DNA of 64,000 nt from Albula goreensis (taxonomy: Eukaryota > Chordata > Actinopteri > Albuliformes > Albulidae): the NCBI GenBank assembly GCA_022829145.1, contig CM040765.1, positions 12,010,292-12,074,291 of the forward strand. The letters run 5' to 3'. This document shows, in pieces, positions 24,168-36,212 of the stretch (position 1 is the stretch's first letter; the number at the start of each line of letters is the position of its first letter). The notes under the pieces are model-generated. The model did no database searches, was not told the origin of the DNA, and was given only the letters and a program-made list of their open reading frames with translations. The translations under genes were made by a program, and so were the position numbers.

Positions 24168-24288
24168 ACAGAGACGGAGAGATGTAGCAGCTAATACATC
24201 ACCAAATAAACAGCACAGTCCTGCAGTTTACTCCACCCACACAGTTTACATTTTCATTTACAGCTGTCATGCAAAAACAAATGTATCA

Positions 24289-24290
<2 letters not shown>

Positions 24291-24349
<59 letters not shown>
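24291..24349. repeat. (GT)n microsatellite
   Basis: About 29 uninterrupted GT units leading directly into a G-rich tract. The overlapping CVCV/THTH open frames are artefacts. Confidence 0.98.
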
Positions 24350-24357
<8 letters not shown>

Positions 24358-24384
24358 GGGGTGGGGGTGGGGGTGGGGGGGGGG
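24349..24384 (+). other. Strong G-quadruplex motif abutting the GT tract
   Basis: Successive G-runs of 3, 3, 5, 5, 5 and 10 separated by single T residues. This is well beyond the four G3+ runs with 1-7-nt loops required for a quadruplex. Single-nucleotide loops favour a very stable parallel fold. Confidence 0.85.
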
Positions 24385-25446
24385 CCTGGCTGGGGTAAAA
24401 TTCTGTTTGGAATCATTGATTCAATGTCATTCCCCATTCTTGCAACCCTGTGCACTGTTACATGTGGAAAAATACTATATAAAATACTGAATAAATAGCA
24501 CTTCACACATATAATCACCAACTGATTCAGCAGTACAATGGTGGTGGATGTTATTGAATATTTCAACAAAGGATCTGTCTATAGCCTTGAGCAAATGTCT
24601 GTTAACTCAACATTTTTCATTATTTTTTTGGTAATCTAAGAAACTTTTAGATGGTTTTAATGGAGTCTGTCCATGCAACAAAGCATGTAAATAAAGCTGT
24701 TACAATAAGAGAAATGCACCACTTCAACTTCTTATTGAGTTTTTTCATATAACCATAATATTGAATAGCTTCTTCCGCCGTTCTTCTGCAAGACCTTGTA
24801 ATAAATTCATTCTCGTCTTCTTAGTAAGTATAGACTACATTACATAAGATGTATTGTAGGTTAGAGAGAAACGGCGAGGAAGAACATTCCAGAGAATGTG
24901 TTCTTGCTTTTGCATCCTTGAAATGTCATTTGAAGATTTCATTGTTCAGGTCAGAGTCACTCATTAAGCACTTTGTGACCAGAAAAGTGCGTCTGAAGAC
25001 TTCTCGTTTACTTTTTCTCCTCTTCTCTTGGTCAGTTTCTCCAGAGTGGGTAGTGCATAGTTTGGTTGGTTTGAGCAGAGCAGCAGGTTTATATGTAGAG
25101 TGTTTTGTTATTCATTTATGGGTCTGTTGTGCTCGTTTTTCCAGAGTGTCTGGTTTCTAAGCTGTGTGTGTTTTTGGTTGGCTTATCCAGCACAGCTGTT
25201 TAATAAGCGCTGTGTGTAGGCAAAGCCTTTGCATGGCAGCCCTTAGGGAACCTGGTGATGAGAGACCTCACACTGAGGACATTAAAACCACCAAACAGCT
25301 GATTTAGATTCCGCTCTGCTGTGGCCTGCAGGCTCAGGGGACTGTATCTATATGCTTATGTGTGGTGCTGGCTCTGCCGAGAGGTGGCTGTCACACTCCG
25401 CCCAGGTGGTCACTATACATTATTAATCACTTTAAGATGCCATACT
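24385..25446. other. Non-coding stretch, nothing specific seen
   Basis: AT-rich on the left. A 103-codon open frame at 24849-25160 has no recognisable domain. Confidence 0.5.
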
Positions 25447-25447
25447 C

Positions 25448-25504
25448 TTACTACTACTACTCCTACCACTGCTACTAATGATAATAATAATTATTAGTAG
25501 TATT
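25448..25504. repeat. Imperfect (TAC)n/(TAA)n triplet tract with partial inverted symmetry
   Basis: ACTACTACTACTCCTACCAC at the left and TTATTAGTAGTA at the right are partly complementary across an AATGATAATAATAATT centre. Confidence 0.7.
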
Positions 25505-25574
25505 GAGAAATATCTGGATTTCAAGTGAGCTCGTTGAGGAGACCTATTTCAACAAAATGTTCATACTTTCTTCC

Positions 25575-25650
25575 AAAACATTTACATTACATTTACACTA
25601 CATTACAGGCATTTAGCAGACGCTCTTATCCAGAGCGACTTACAACACAA
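25575..25650 (-). mobile_element. Antisense LINE/SINE 3' tail of the teleost TGTAA-tail type
   Basis: Read on the minus strand this is GTCGCTCTGGATAAGAGCG followed by TCTGCTAAATGCC and then TGTAATG-type tandem units. This is the conserved 3' end shared by several teleost tRNA-SINEs and their partner LINEs. A 6-bp stem (CGCTCT/AGAGCG at 25621-25626 and 25632-25637) encloses TATCC. On the minus strand, the sequence upstream of the tail (to about 25740) does not look like the SINE head, so the copy may be a LINE 3' fragment or a SINE of another family. Confidence 0.75.
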
Positions 25651-28335
25651 TGTCCATTTTCTTTCAGGACAAGGGTGTTAAAGTGCTAGGTGGGGTAAAA
25701 GTCTCAAGTGCCAGGAAGGTTAGCATGGACTAAACCCTGTGGGTGACCTGTTGAAGAAACAAAACGAAAACCATTAGTAATATCAACAACAATCCTACAC
25801 ATGATATTCACACCACTACTGTTATCACGCTACAGTTTAAGTTTTGCACACATTGAGATGCAGGAGGAGGCTCCTTTTATAACTTGTGAAGGAGCACAGT
25901 AGGTGTGTGATTGACCAGGCACTGAATGAGCCATTGATGCTCCACCTTTCCACAAACACACTGGGACAGCACCTTATCAGGAGGACCAGCCCACAGGCCC
26001 AACGCATTGTCATACATAAAAGCTACCTAAACTGCAGAGAGCATGTGAAAATATTTGTCTGTTTACCAGTGAAGTAAGTAATGGGGTCCACGCCTCCCCT
26101 AAATCTAATCACTAAATGGGAATATTCCGGTAACCTCTTAAGCTTGTCGTGCCTCAGGTGCTTCTCTCTTTTCCGGCATCCCAGCAGACCCTGATGGTAG
26201 ACCTTAAATGGATTTCATTATCAGGGTTATGAAACTGGATATGTTCATCATTGTAATTCTTGCATAAGTTGGTCTAATCACCCTGGAACCCCTGGCATGT
26301 TTTCAGTACGTTCAGTATATTCGTGTTTACTGATCTGTTCTTTTTTGAAAGCCATCATTTTTCACACATTCAGCTTTATTGTCATATAAGGGATCAGGGA
26401 ACCAATTTCCCAGCTTTTCCCAAACTGGGTCGATGAAGTTTTTGTTAGCAGTCCTAGCAGTGACAGATTTAAGGATGTAATATGTTGTTTTTTTGTTGTT
26501 TTTAATCTCCTTAATTCACTGGGTCATGTGAATTAATCTAAAAGCTTGTATGGCAATATTGAATATTTATTCTTTATGGAAAGTGTGTTTTATTAAAAGG
26601 GGTTAGACAACATCTTGGCATCTGAGAACTTATACAGTCATTTCATCCTTTGGAAAATACAAAGCATGTACACAATTACCTCTCCACCAACAATACAGAT
26701 ATTGTTTTCCAATTTGCTTTTCAATTACAGCCTGTCATTACACTGATATGTTAAATTAAGTTGGTGTGGTTCAATTAGCCCAATGATGGAGAGCTGAAAT
26801 TTTCTAAACCGCAATATAGCTGTATAATTGATGGTAATATTATTTGCTTTTTATACTTGGACATAGACACAATTTTGAGAAAGTTTGCAGTTTTTAAGGA
26901 GCCACTTACTGAGCTTCCGTATTGGTGCTGTTAGGAAGGTACACGACACAATACTCTTTTCTCTGTAGTTTTACATCATGTTGTATGTTTGTAGGTAGAG
27001 TCTAATTTGAAGGATCCAGATGAGAAAAGAGAAACAAAAGGCATCATTTATTAATTGCATTGCAGTGGGAACTTCATTAAAAAGCTCTTGCATTTTTTAT
27101 GACAAGCAGAACAGGTTTTATTTTAATTAGGAGCATGCGGACATGAAAGATGATGCACAATGACTTATTAAAGTTAAATGAAAAGCCTGAGACTCCTTTA
27201 ATGCATATCATTTGCTTATTAAGCCACAGAAGACAGACTACCATTTGACCTTGACATTTCAATATCAACACTGTGAAAATACATTCTCACAGATAGGGTT
27301 TGAAATGTTTGTGTTTGGTTAAACAAAATCACAAAATGGTGTTTTGGCACCATTTATTTTCCAAAATCATTGGAAAAAATGACACAAGATTTTGTATGAT
27401 GCAAAATTAGAAAAATATTTTTTTTTGGCAAAAAAGTTCTTAAAAAAGTGTTTTGAACTGGTTGGTGTCGTGAAAATCTGAAGGACAACTTATATCTATC
27501 GACTGCTAAATTCAAAAACAGAGAGAAATACTAAAAGTATCTGAAACAAAATGGATAAAAGCTGCTATGTCTTAGATACTCTATATGAGCCAAAGAACAA
27601 CAAATTAAGGCTTAGAACTAGGAAAGATAACAAACTGCTTATTTAAATTAACAAAGAAAGTCACCAGACAAAGAGGAATGAAAAGATCATAATTTAATTA
27701 TATAAAAATTGAGTAGGTCCTATTCGGGGGTGGCAACAGGCATTCATTTGTTTATATATTTATTCATTTATTTATTTATCTATTTGTTACATTTTTTTGG
27801 AGGGGTGGTCAGTATTTACCTCTATCCTCATTCAGTTTGAATAACTTAAGGCATCAGTTGAAACAGCATTCAAAACTAGAGCATTAGTTCAAATTTGATT
27901 TAAACAATGGCAGGCCAGAATTTTAAAATGGCATAGGTTTTGTTGATTACTTTCTTGTAAGAGCTTGACAGTGTGTTCATAAAAAAACTGGTACAGTCAG
28001 AACATTTCATCAGACATCTACATTTATTTATAATGCACATATGTTTATGTAAAATTTCAGAATAACTTGAGTTTTACATTTAATTTAACATATTTGATTT
28101 TATTATGGATGGGTGGTTTGGAGGGGGGTTGGGGGTTGACAGGCACCCAGTGACCCCCCCCCCACGCATCCACTAGTGTCATACTGTACAGCGACCTGCT
28201 GCTAGGCTGAATCTGAACTAATATTAGACGATCTTGACTCAACAGCAACTAATTATCTTTTTCTGTAAATTACATTTTGGAGAAATTTATACACTCTTCA
28301 GATGCTTGTACAGGCTTTTAAGTCCAGCCTCGGCT
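25651..28335. other. AT-rich non-coding stretch with a G/C-tract pair
   Basis: Mostly AT-rich DNA without gene features. ATTT-type tetranucleotide words occur at 27756-27786. At 28111-28163 G-runs (GGGTGG, G6, G5) are followed by C10, which could pair as a hairpin. Confidence 0.55.
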
Positions 28336-28353
28336 CCCCCCCCTCCCCCTCCC
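28336..28353 (-). other. C-rich tract
   Basis: C8, C5 and C3 runs separated by single T residues; quadruplex-capable on the minus strand if C8 is split. Confidence 0.5.
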
Positions 28354-28640
28354 AGAGGGATTAATTAAACTGCACTCAGTAATAGTAGGATGACAACAAC
28401 CACAACCTCCACAAAGGACAAACACTGAAGAGTCATGCTATTCTGCAGGAATTTGGGACATATTTTTATCTTCAAAAAAAAAAAAATATGATAGTGACTG
28501 ATCACTCTTGCTCTCTGCCTTCTGATATACCAAAGCACAGCAGTTTGACTGGTTCAGTTCTGACTTCAAGGCTGAACAAACAGCTAAATCAAAGCAGTCA
28601 TATCTGCGGGTGCAAGGTAAGATGCAGGCTGAGGTGATAA

Positions 28641-28790
28641 AGTGCTCCTGCTCACTGTTTCAGTGCTCCTGCTCACTGCAGGCTGCTCACTGTTTCAGTG
28701 ATAAACTGTCAGTGCTCCTGCTCACTGTTTCAGTGCTCCTGCTCACTGTTTCAGTGCTCCTGCTCACTGTTTCAGTGCTCCTGCTGCACA
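28641..28790. repeat. 21-bp minisatellite
   Basis: About six to seven copies of a unit containing AGTGCTCCTGCTCACTG then TTTC. Two copies at the left are followed by a rearranged segment (28678-28710), then four near-identical copies (28711-28790). Because 21 is a multiple of three, a 73-codon frame encodes repeated LLLTVSV; this is a by-product of the repeat, with no sign of a real gene. Confidence 0.92.
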
Positions 28791-29318
28791 AAGCATGCTT
28801 TGACCTGAAAGCCTTCTTTAAGCTTCATTAAAATATGCCCCTTAATGCTTCACTCATTTGTAGATACATTATTTAGATCATTGAAAAGCGTACAGGCACA
28901 GTTATTTTTCTCATTCCCCTTAACTAACTCATTTCTACTACGTATCCTATTACTTATTGTTACCCTATTGTTACAGCATAATATGGTTTTTACTACATGC
29001 AGTGATGTTGATTTTGATATCCTTGATACTCTCACAAGTGTTCAGGGCAACTGAATGGTTAGCAAATTGCAAATATTTATGTAACTGAATGTTTTAATTA
29101 TGTTATTTTATGTACAAAATAGTTATTATGTAATAACTGTAAATTACTATTTAGTAAGCTCAGGGGTGGTCAGTGATTGACCCACTAAACAAGGATATCA
29201 TTGGGTATTTTACACAATCACTTTTGTCTATCAAATTTTCCTAAACCCGTACAGAGAATGAAAAAACATTGTACTCTTTCAGCATTTAGTAGATCATTAT
29301 GATTTCTGTCTGTCAGAC
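28791..29318. other. Non-coding stretch, nothing specific seen
   Basis: AT-rich. Opposing 61- and 69-codon open frames lack motifs. Confidence 0.5.
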
Positions 29319-29342
29319 AATCAATCAATCAATCAATCAATA
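29319..29342. repeat. (CAAT)n microsatellite
   Basis: Six tandem CAAT units. Confidence 0.9.
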
Positions 29343-30364
29343 CATTATTAGCTAAACTAATAACTAATCAAATACTATACACAGTAATGTCAGCAACCCT
29401 GACAGACATAACATATTTATTAGACAAAATATTACCCTTAATACAATTCAAATCTCAATTAGAGCTTGTTAAGGCAACATTAGTGTTTTGGTTAAAAAAG
29501 GACAGTGAAATGAAAATGGGAATGTGAAGATGTGCAGAAAAACACTTATTTTGAGTTGGGTCACACTGTGCCATTCAGATGGGCTGAATTTCTTGTTTCT
29601 ATGCATAATTCATCAGAGACCATTATGATTACAGACTAAGTCTGAACAACAGAAAATAAAGTAAAAGGTCAGACTGGGATAAAGATGTCCAGCAGTAGTT
29701 ATGGCTTGATGAGATGACATAGTCCTGATTGGCAGAGTGCTGCTGAAGGAAGCTGAGAAATTGTCTTCTTTTCATAAGAAAGACGTCTGAGGTCTTGCTA
29801 CAGTGTCAGGGTCAGGGAATTGTTTACATAAATCAATCAAAATGCATTTTATGGGTGTACGTTTTCCAGAGGGAATTTAAAAAGAGCTAAGAACCTGACC
29901 CAGAAAAATGGGCAAGAGATTCACTGACCCTGAGACAAGGCAAAGGAGAAAAGCATGTCTATGACCAGGGGGACTGTAATGTGATCCTCAAGTCTGATAT
30001 CTCCAGGAAAAAAAAAGAAATTTTCAGAAATTTGATTACATGTGTGTTTTGGAAGAGTATGCATAGATGTAAAAAGCAATTGGAAAAATGAAACACAGTT
30101 TTAAGAGACAGGAATGAATAAGAAATGATTGTTTCTTCTCTTGCCAGAAATGGAGCAGATATTTTTGTACAGTAATAGAGCTGGGGGTTGCTGGCACCAC
30201 GGACCCACCGTAAGACATGAAACGATTCATAGAACATGGTAATCAAGTAAACCTGATTCCACAAACAAGCTGCCTGAGCAGGGAACTTCTTCATCTTTTT
30301 TTTCCTCACCATAAAGATAAAGTGCTGGAAACCGTTTAAACGCAGGGTTAAAAGCCTTCTCTGA
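29343..30364. other. Non-coding stretch, nothing specific seen
   Basis: A 153-codon minus-strand open frame (29959-30420) spans this DNA and the first part of the next element. It is low-complexity, Phe/Leu/Ser-rich, without a recognisable domain, and is discounted. Confidence 0.5.
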
Positions 30365-30545
30365 GTATGGCCTGGGTGGGCATAGGCTTTTGTTGTAGTC
30401 CAGCATAAAATGCAAGTCAATTATTCAACTAATCATGCTCGTCAGTCAAGACCTTGATTAGGTGAATCAGGTGTCCACGTTCTGGATAAGAACAAAGACC
30501 TGCATCCATGATGGCCTTTCCCTGATAAGATTGGTGAGCCTTGAT
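30365..30545. mobile_element. MITE-like palindromic element (teleost dispersed repeat)
   Basis: The phrases CAAGACCTTGATTAGGTGAA, TCAGGTGT, AGAACAAAGACCTGCATCCA and GATTGGTGAGCC are ones I know from a common fish dispersed repeat. The ends are inverted copies: GGCC...GGCTTTTGTTGTAGTCCAG at the left (30369-30403) against the reverse complement of CTGGATAAGAACAAAGACC...GGCC at the right. An inner hairpin pairs TTCAACTAATCA (30424-30435) with TGATTAGGTGAA (30455-30466) with one mismatch. No coding capacity. The precise family and target-site duplication could not be fixed. Confidence 0.65.
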
Positions 30546-30734
30546 TTAAAGGGCTGTGAACACTACAAACTGGTTGGATTTGTTTTGCAGATGACTGCTA
30601 GACACTCACAGTAACTAGGGCACCTCAACTTGATGCAAATTCTAATCAAGGCATTCTGTGGATCTACTGCTTGTATGACACTAAAGTGCAGTTGCCAGCA
30701 AAGACAGATGAAGAGTTAAAATGCTGTAGTTGGC

Positions 30735-30920
30735 GGTTCGGTGATAACAGCGCTATATTTAACGCATCTCCAGAGAAATATTAAAATCCGTTCTCTCAAG
30801 GACACCATGCAGGACGCAGCGGGCCGCGCCGCTCCCCAGCTGTGCGAGTGGAACCACAATGGCTGTAAATTCCAAAGTGGAACACCGCTCTCCCTCTCTG
30901 CCGATGGGCAGACGTGATTC
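30735..30920. promoter_or_regulatory. GC-rich unique block, candidate regulatory element
   Basis: Contains a compact CpG-rich centre (GCAGCGGGCCGCGCCGCTCC at 30815-30834) bordered by AT-rich unique sequence such as GATAACAGCGCTATATTTAA. The centre has dyad symmetry around GCGGGCCGCGCCGC. There is no coding frame. Function is a guess from texture. Confidence 0.25.
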
Positions 30921-33900
30921 AGAGTCCATAGACTTTCCTCACGTCTTCAGTAGACAATGTCCTGAGATGTTAAGAAGGAATATCAGGTTTGTTCCTTAGC
31001 AAGATGGGCCTTGACAAACTTAAGATATTGTTCATATCGGCATGCTTGAATACTTAAGCAGGTGCACGTTCCAGAAGTGCCATCATCATGACGTTTTTAC
31101 TTCATGAGGATTCCACCTTTCCCTGCCTACAACTTTCTGCAGAGCTCCACATTGTGTCAGAAGCTACATTTTAGTATTTTGTGTACTTACAGCTGCTGAT
31201 TACATTACATTGCATTTTTAGTAATTCAGGCTGGCTGGTTTCCGCGTGCCCTCCAGAGGAACACCCTCAGTGGTGCGGTAAACACTGCTCTGAGCACAGC
31301 ACTGTCTTCAGATGGTTACCTGAGGGATGGAGAGGGAGATGAAGACAGTTCTGTGTGTGTGTAAGTGAGGAAACAAAGCCTCGTTGTCTTTTTGTTCTGC
31401 ATGATTACGATCCACTCTGTCGCATGTACATGTGATGAAAAAGAGCCACAAGGAACGAGGCCTTGTCTTTTGTTTTCTTTTGGTCTGAGAGCATCTGATG
31501 TCATTTGTTTTTCATGTGAAACCATTTCTCAGAGCAATTTAGCAACAGAATTAGAATAAGTGTGATTCAAATGGATTTAGAGTGTTGACATCAAAAAGGA
31601 ACTGAACACTTTAACGTGACTCTAATGCTGTGTGAGTATATGAAGTATGCATAGCCTTAAGTATAGCCTTATTATAGGGCTGTTTTGTAAAATTGATCTA
31701 TTGGTTTGCAGTGCAGACAAGCACAACCATTCTCCAAAATGGACAGTGCCAGCCAGTCTGCAGTCTAGATCTATGTTGACATAAGAAATATTCTCACACT
31801 CATCAAGTAATGTAACACAGTGCTTGGCTTGAGATGAGGTTTGCATAATACTAGTTCAATCAACTGCTGTCAATCACTTTGTGATAAATCATTTTCATTG
31901 GCTGCAATGTTTTACTTCAACTGCTGCATGTACTGAAGTTAAGAAAAGTCTTCATTTTCTTTGTGTTATGTGATAGTGTGTGACTCTTTCAAGATAGTTT
32001 TTTCGTGAATTGCATTTGTCAGCAGCGTGGCCCTGCAGTTTTGACTGAATCTGGGCCAAGGAAAGAAGGGCATCAGCAGTGTGTCTATGCCAAACTAAGC
32101 AGACCATTGTGCCACTCTGCTGCAAGAGCCATATGTGATCAATACGCTCTGTCTGTCTTTTACATCTTAATACCAATTCAGCTGACAGACGATGCTGTTG
32201 ATCTGACCCATATCCGGTATAATAGTTGCATGCTTATTTTGACATTTCTTAAGGAAAATTAGGCATTTTGGCTGCCTAGTATTAAAAAGAGTGGAGAAGA
32301 GCTGCTTGATATAAACATAAAAATATAAGGTAGCAAATAACTAAAAGTAACAATACCTAAAAAAGAAAGTATGAAAAATTGATACTATAGTCCACCCACA
32401 ACGATCAAATCTGGTGCAACATTTTGTAATTTTAGCAATCAGAAATTAAATAGGGCACAACCTAACAGGCTGGGTTTTATGTTCTGCCACTTGTTCAGGG
32501 AATTATAATTTGCCAATAAATATAGATGTAGATATATAACATTTTTAACAGACATTTCTAGCTCTTGAGAGTGGGTATGGCTGCCATAGAGAAACAGAAA
32601 ATATCACTCATATTTTTCAGGATAGGAGACAAAACCTTCTTAATACATATATGTATTTTACAATAGCCTATAATCTTTTATTCTGCACTTTTGGCGATTT
32701 CTGCCATTCACTGGTGCGTGCTGTTCAAACTCAGAGGGGAAAACATTTTATTAACTTGGTTTTACCTCGAGCTTTCAGGACATTATTCCAAAATGTATTG
32801 AATTAATCAAGCTTTACAAGAAAAGCTAAGTTTTATTTTAGAATCTTCACATAAAAAGTAGAAATAAATTGCCAGTAAAAAACATTTTTCCAGTAAAATT
32901 TACAGATGCATCAAGACATATTTATTAATAATGAATACATATAAATATGTTTTAACATTCAAATGAGTGGTTTTATGCAGGAACAATGTGAACCTGGCTG
33001 ATGCCTGCCATAAACCAAGTAAGTAATCAAAAGTTTAGGTGTAATATATTTTTCTAAATGTTCAGTTGTAGAATTTATTCTCCATATTATTTCAGTAAGA
33101 GGACTGACTGACCTGTCCACTCATCCGTTAATCATATTCATGACTCGGGTAAAATTTTTGCTTCTGAAAAATTTGGAGAGTTTTGAGTTTGACACACGAA
33201 TACAAAGTTTTCATTTGTACTTGCTTATGGTCAATGTTTTAAGGCCGCATAACAAATTGTATTCAGGACACCATCGTGTGAAATATAACGTAATGATAAA
33301 ACTTTCTCATTTCTCGGAGAGTTGCCTTTTTTTAGAGCTGTATACTCTATCTGATCAATTTCTTTTCATAGTTTGTGACAAATTTTTTGTATACAGATAT
33401 TACCTATTTTCCCCTTCTCTAACTTCCATACACATAAAATGCACATAAAATAATTGATATAACTAAACATTTTTAAACATTTTTGCAATCCCCAAACAAT
33501 AAGAAAAGGGTTACAGCTTTTGGTTTTAGTGATAGCAGGTTTGATAATATATACCATAATATTGAGGATAAATGAAAGCTTTCCCTCTTCCCCAGAATCT
33601 GAGTGATTAGTGACCCCTATATTCTCAGACCCAGAAAATACGCTTTTGTATACCTGGCCGAGGAGGGAATCCATCTGCTGAAAGGGCAGTGTCAGCACAT
33701 TCAGGGGACCTAACAATTTTAAGTGATCAATATGCCATTTAATACATCGGCACTGAGCTAGGCACCGTGCCATCTCGGCAGCGTGAGATGGGGATATTAT
33801 TTCTCAAACATACTGTCAGATATTGCAATTTAGTATCCTGGCATCTAGGACAGCACTTTCAAAGCAAGATGATCTGTCTTGCAGTGTTAAAATCTGTTTT

Positions 33901-36054
33901 CAATTTTCCACAGTTCCCAGAAAGCTTCAAAAACCAGGCAAGTATGTAAAAAAAATGTCAAATGATGTCTAAGACTGCCGCTGTGGGTATTGAGATAAAA
34001 AGATAAAATAAAACTTTCTTGAGGAAGAAATGCCATATAATAAAAATATTAGATTTAGCAAAATGTGTGTATTTATCTGACACACACCAGTGCTTGTGTA
34101 AAAATCCTCCTTCTGAAATTGGATTTTATGAATTTCAGTAGTGCATGTTTTCAGATCAGTGATGTTAAACAGGTCTTCTTGGAAAATGGAAGCTGATCTA
34201 TTATATGTAAATGAAGATGTGCTATAATCTGAAACAGATGGTTATTCGGAAAATTGATATTTCATATTATTAAACTGAGGTGTATCCAGCAGTCATGGAC
34301 ACATCTGATAAGGCAGTAATTGCTTGGATAATATATTTTTAAATTGCGTGTTGAATCACTTTGCCAAAGTAATTATAGTTTTCTTGGAAAAAAAAAAAAT
34401 CAAGCTTAACTCTCGTTCTTGTGCATGATAATAAACAGCCTCCGTGGTAAAGTTCTGTACCTAAATAAATGGTTAAGCTCCTTTCTGTTATGTAACTACA
34501 ATCTAAACAAACAAGGCCTCCTCACTTAGAATGTGTTTCTAATCATTTACAGTTAGTTGAATTTCAAACAGAGAGTGCACTCTTGTTGGACTAAATTTCT
34601 TAGACATGGGAATACCTTCAGGAAGCAACCATATTACTTTATTCATATGCTCCCTTGGTAACACATTGCTTTCTTCCACTGCTCAGAGCTTCAGGTTCTG
34701 TACTCAGTGCTTTGGGTTTTGTATACTAGCCAGGGATACATATAAAAATAATACATTTATATTGATTACAGGTATTAACCAGAGAACATAGACAATGTCT
34801 CATAAGCCGTTTTTATTTTTATAAGTTAAGTGAACAGTGTAAAAGGACATCAGAAGGAGAAGTACCCTTAGATATGTACCTCCAGTTAGGCAAAACTCTG
34901 TCCTTCAACTCTTTTAAACAGAAATATGGTGCCATTTTTTCCCCCATGCAATTATAGTATCCTTTTCTAGGGCTCCTCCACATCTGCTTACAACTGAAAG
35001 CACAAGGTCACATGTTACCCTGAGGAAGAAATATTATTTCTTTATTTATGTTATTTTTTTTTTTCCACAGCGTATACCACAAGATGAAGAGCTGTAAATA
35101 TTTCAGTTTTCATATTCAAAGATTCCCTGGTAAATGGCATGAAAAAGGGCACTTATAAAAAGCATTCCATTTAGACATAGTGAGCCCCTGGGGGTGGAAT
35201 GGCCCAGGCATAAAAGCCTGCCGCCGTGTCACTAATTGGTTCGACCTTGTCACCAGACACATATAGCGCAGCCCTGTATGTACAGACTGCTCACGGCAGC
35301 ATGAAATAATGTTCGCTGGTAATTCAATGCCTCAACTTATATTTTTCCTCTTTAACTTTTCCAAAACAGAGCCAAGTAGCATTATGCTTGCATTGCTCAT
35401 TAGTGTCTTAAATGTTACTCATATTGTGATGTTATGAAATATCGCTTAAGGTTTTGACAGTGACCCTGCTCTGCTTATGGTCATCATCTTGCTAACAAGA
35501 TGCTCAGTCCCATTTTGAAACTTCTGATTAAGACAAAAGCTAAACTAGAGAATGGCTAGACTAAATGAAAACGACATCATGCACAGGTTTGTAATTATTT
35601 TAACTGACTTCAAGAGGTGTGAGATCTAGTCAGATATGTAGGGAGGTGCATATCAAAGGCTACCTTTCAATTTCTATACAAATTTCCATGAAAGAGTGTG
35701 TCTATAAGGCTTTGATGTACTGAGAATGCAAAACAGTAAACACCTGACATCATCACAGATGCATTCGGCTTTAAACTGGAGCAGTGAGCATGGGAAATTT
35801 CATCTGGCTTTTCGCTCTGGGCTGTGAAACAATAGCAGAAAAGACTATAACTCTGGACTGGTTATTACTGTAGCTTTGAACTAGCCAGGTTTTTATCCCA
35901 GCAGCTTGTAAACCAGTCTTACATTTTAGCCCAGCCATTGCAAAGCATTCCACAACTGCTGCTGAAATGAGCAAAAAATCTACATAGACAGAATGCTGCC
36001 CTTGACAGTCAGAGTTTGGCATTCACAGATCGGAGTCTGCCATTTGAAGTTGTA
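30921..36054. other. Long AT-rich non-coding stretch, almost featureless
   Basis: About 5 kb with no identifiable repeat family, exon or RNA. A 135-codon minus-strand open frame (33366-33773) has no domain. A somewhat GC-richer unique patch lies at 35180-35330. A TTACATTACATT word at 31200 is too short to call a retroposon tail. Confidence 0.55.
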
Positions 36055-36212
36055 AGTGCAGAATTCAGCATGTCCTCGGGCCAAATACTGGTGTTTAAAT
36101 ATGGAGCTCAGGGTGTCCCTCAGTGAATTTCTGGTGTTTGAATGTAGAGTTCAGTGTGTCCCCCAGTGAAATGCTGATGTGTAAATGCAGAGTTCAGTTA
36201 GTCCCCCAGTGA
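36055..36212. repeat. 43-bp minisatellite, about four copies
   Basis: The unit runs from a GAGTTCAG word through GTGTCCCCCAGTGAAAT to a TGCTGGTGTTTAAAT word. Copies start near 36055, 36103, 36146 and 36189, the first being most diverged. An isolated partial copy (GTCCCTCAGTGAAATTCTGC) lies 150 bp downstream at 36364-36383, suggesting a formerly longer array. Confidence 0.8.

Noticed and set aside
27800..29190. Two GGGGTGGTCAGT words as ends of one transposon
   Set aside because: They are in the same orientation, not inverted, and share too little sequence.
30189..30209. REST/NRSF-like core GCACCACGGAC
   Set aside because: Eleven bases match the canonical site, but the invariant CAG start and CAG after GGA are missing, so it is probably not a functional element.
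29959..30420. 153-codon minus-strand open frame
   Set aside because: Low-complexity Phe/Leu-rich product with no domain, overlapping a dispersed repeat, no start or splice support.
31200..31220. TTACATTACATT word resembling a retroposon tail
   Set aside because: The diagnostic AGAGCG hairpin seen at 25621 is absent; too short to call.
33366..33773. 135-codon minus-strand open frame
   Set aside because: No domain; chance frame in AT-rich DNA.
33887..33953. Possible micro-exon between CAATTTTCCACAG and GTATGT
   Set aside because: Only 28 bases, not a multiple of three, no flanking exon identifiable.
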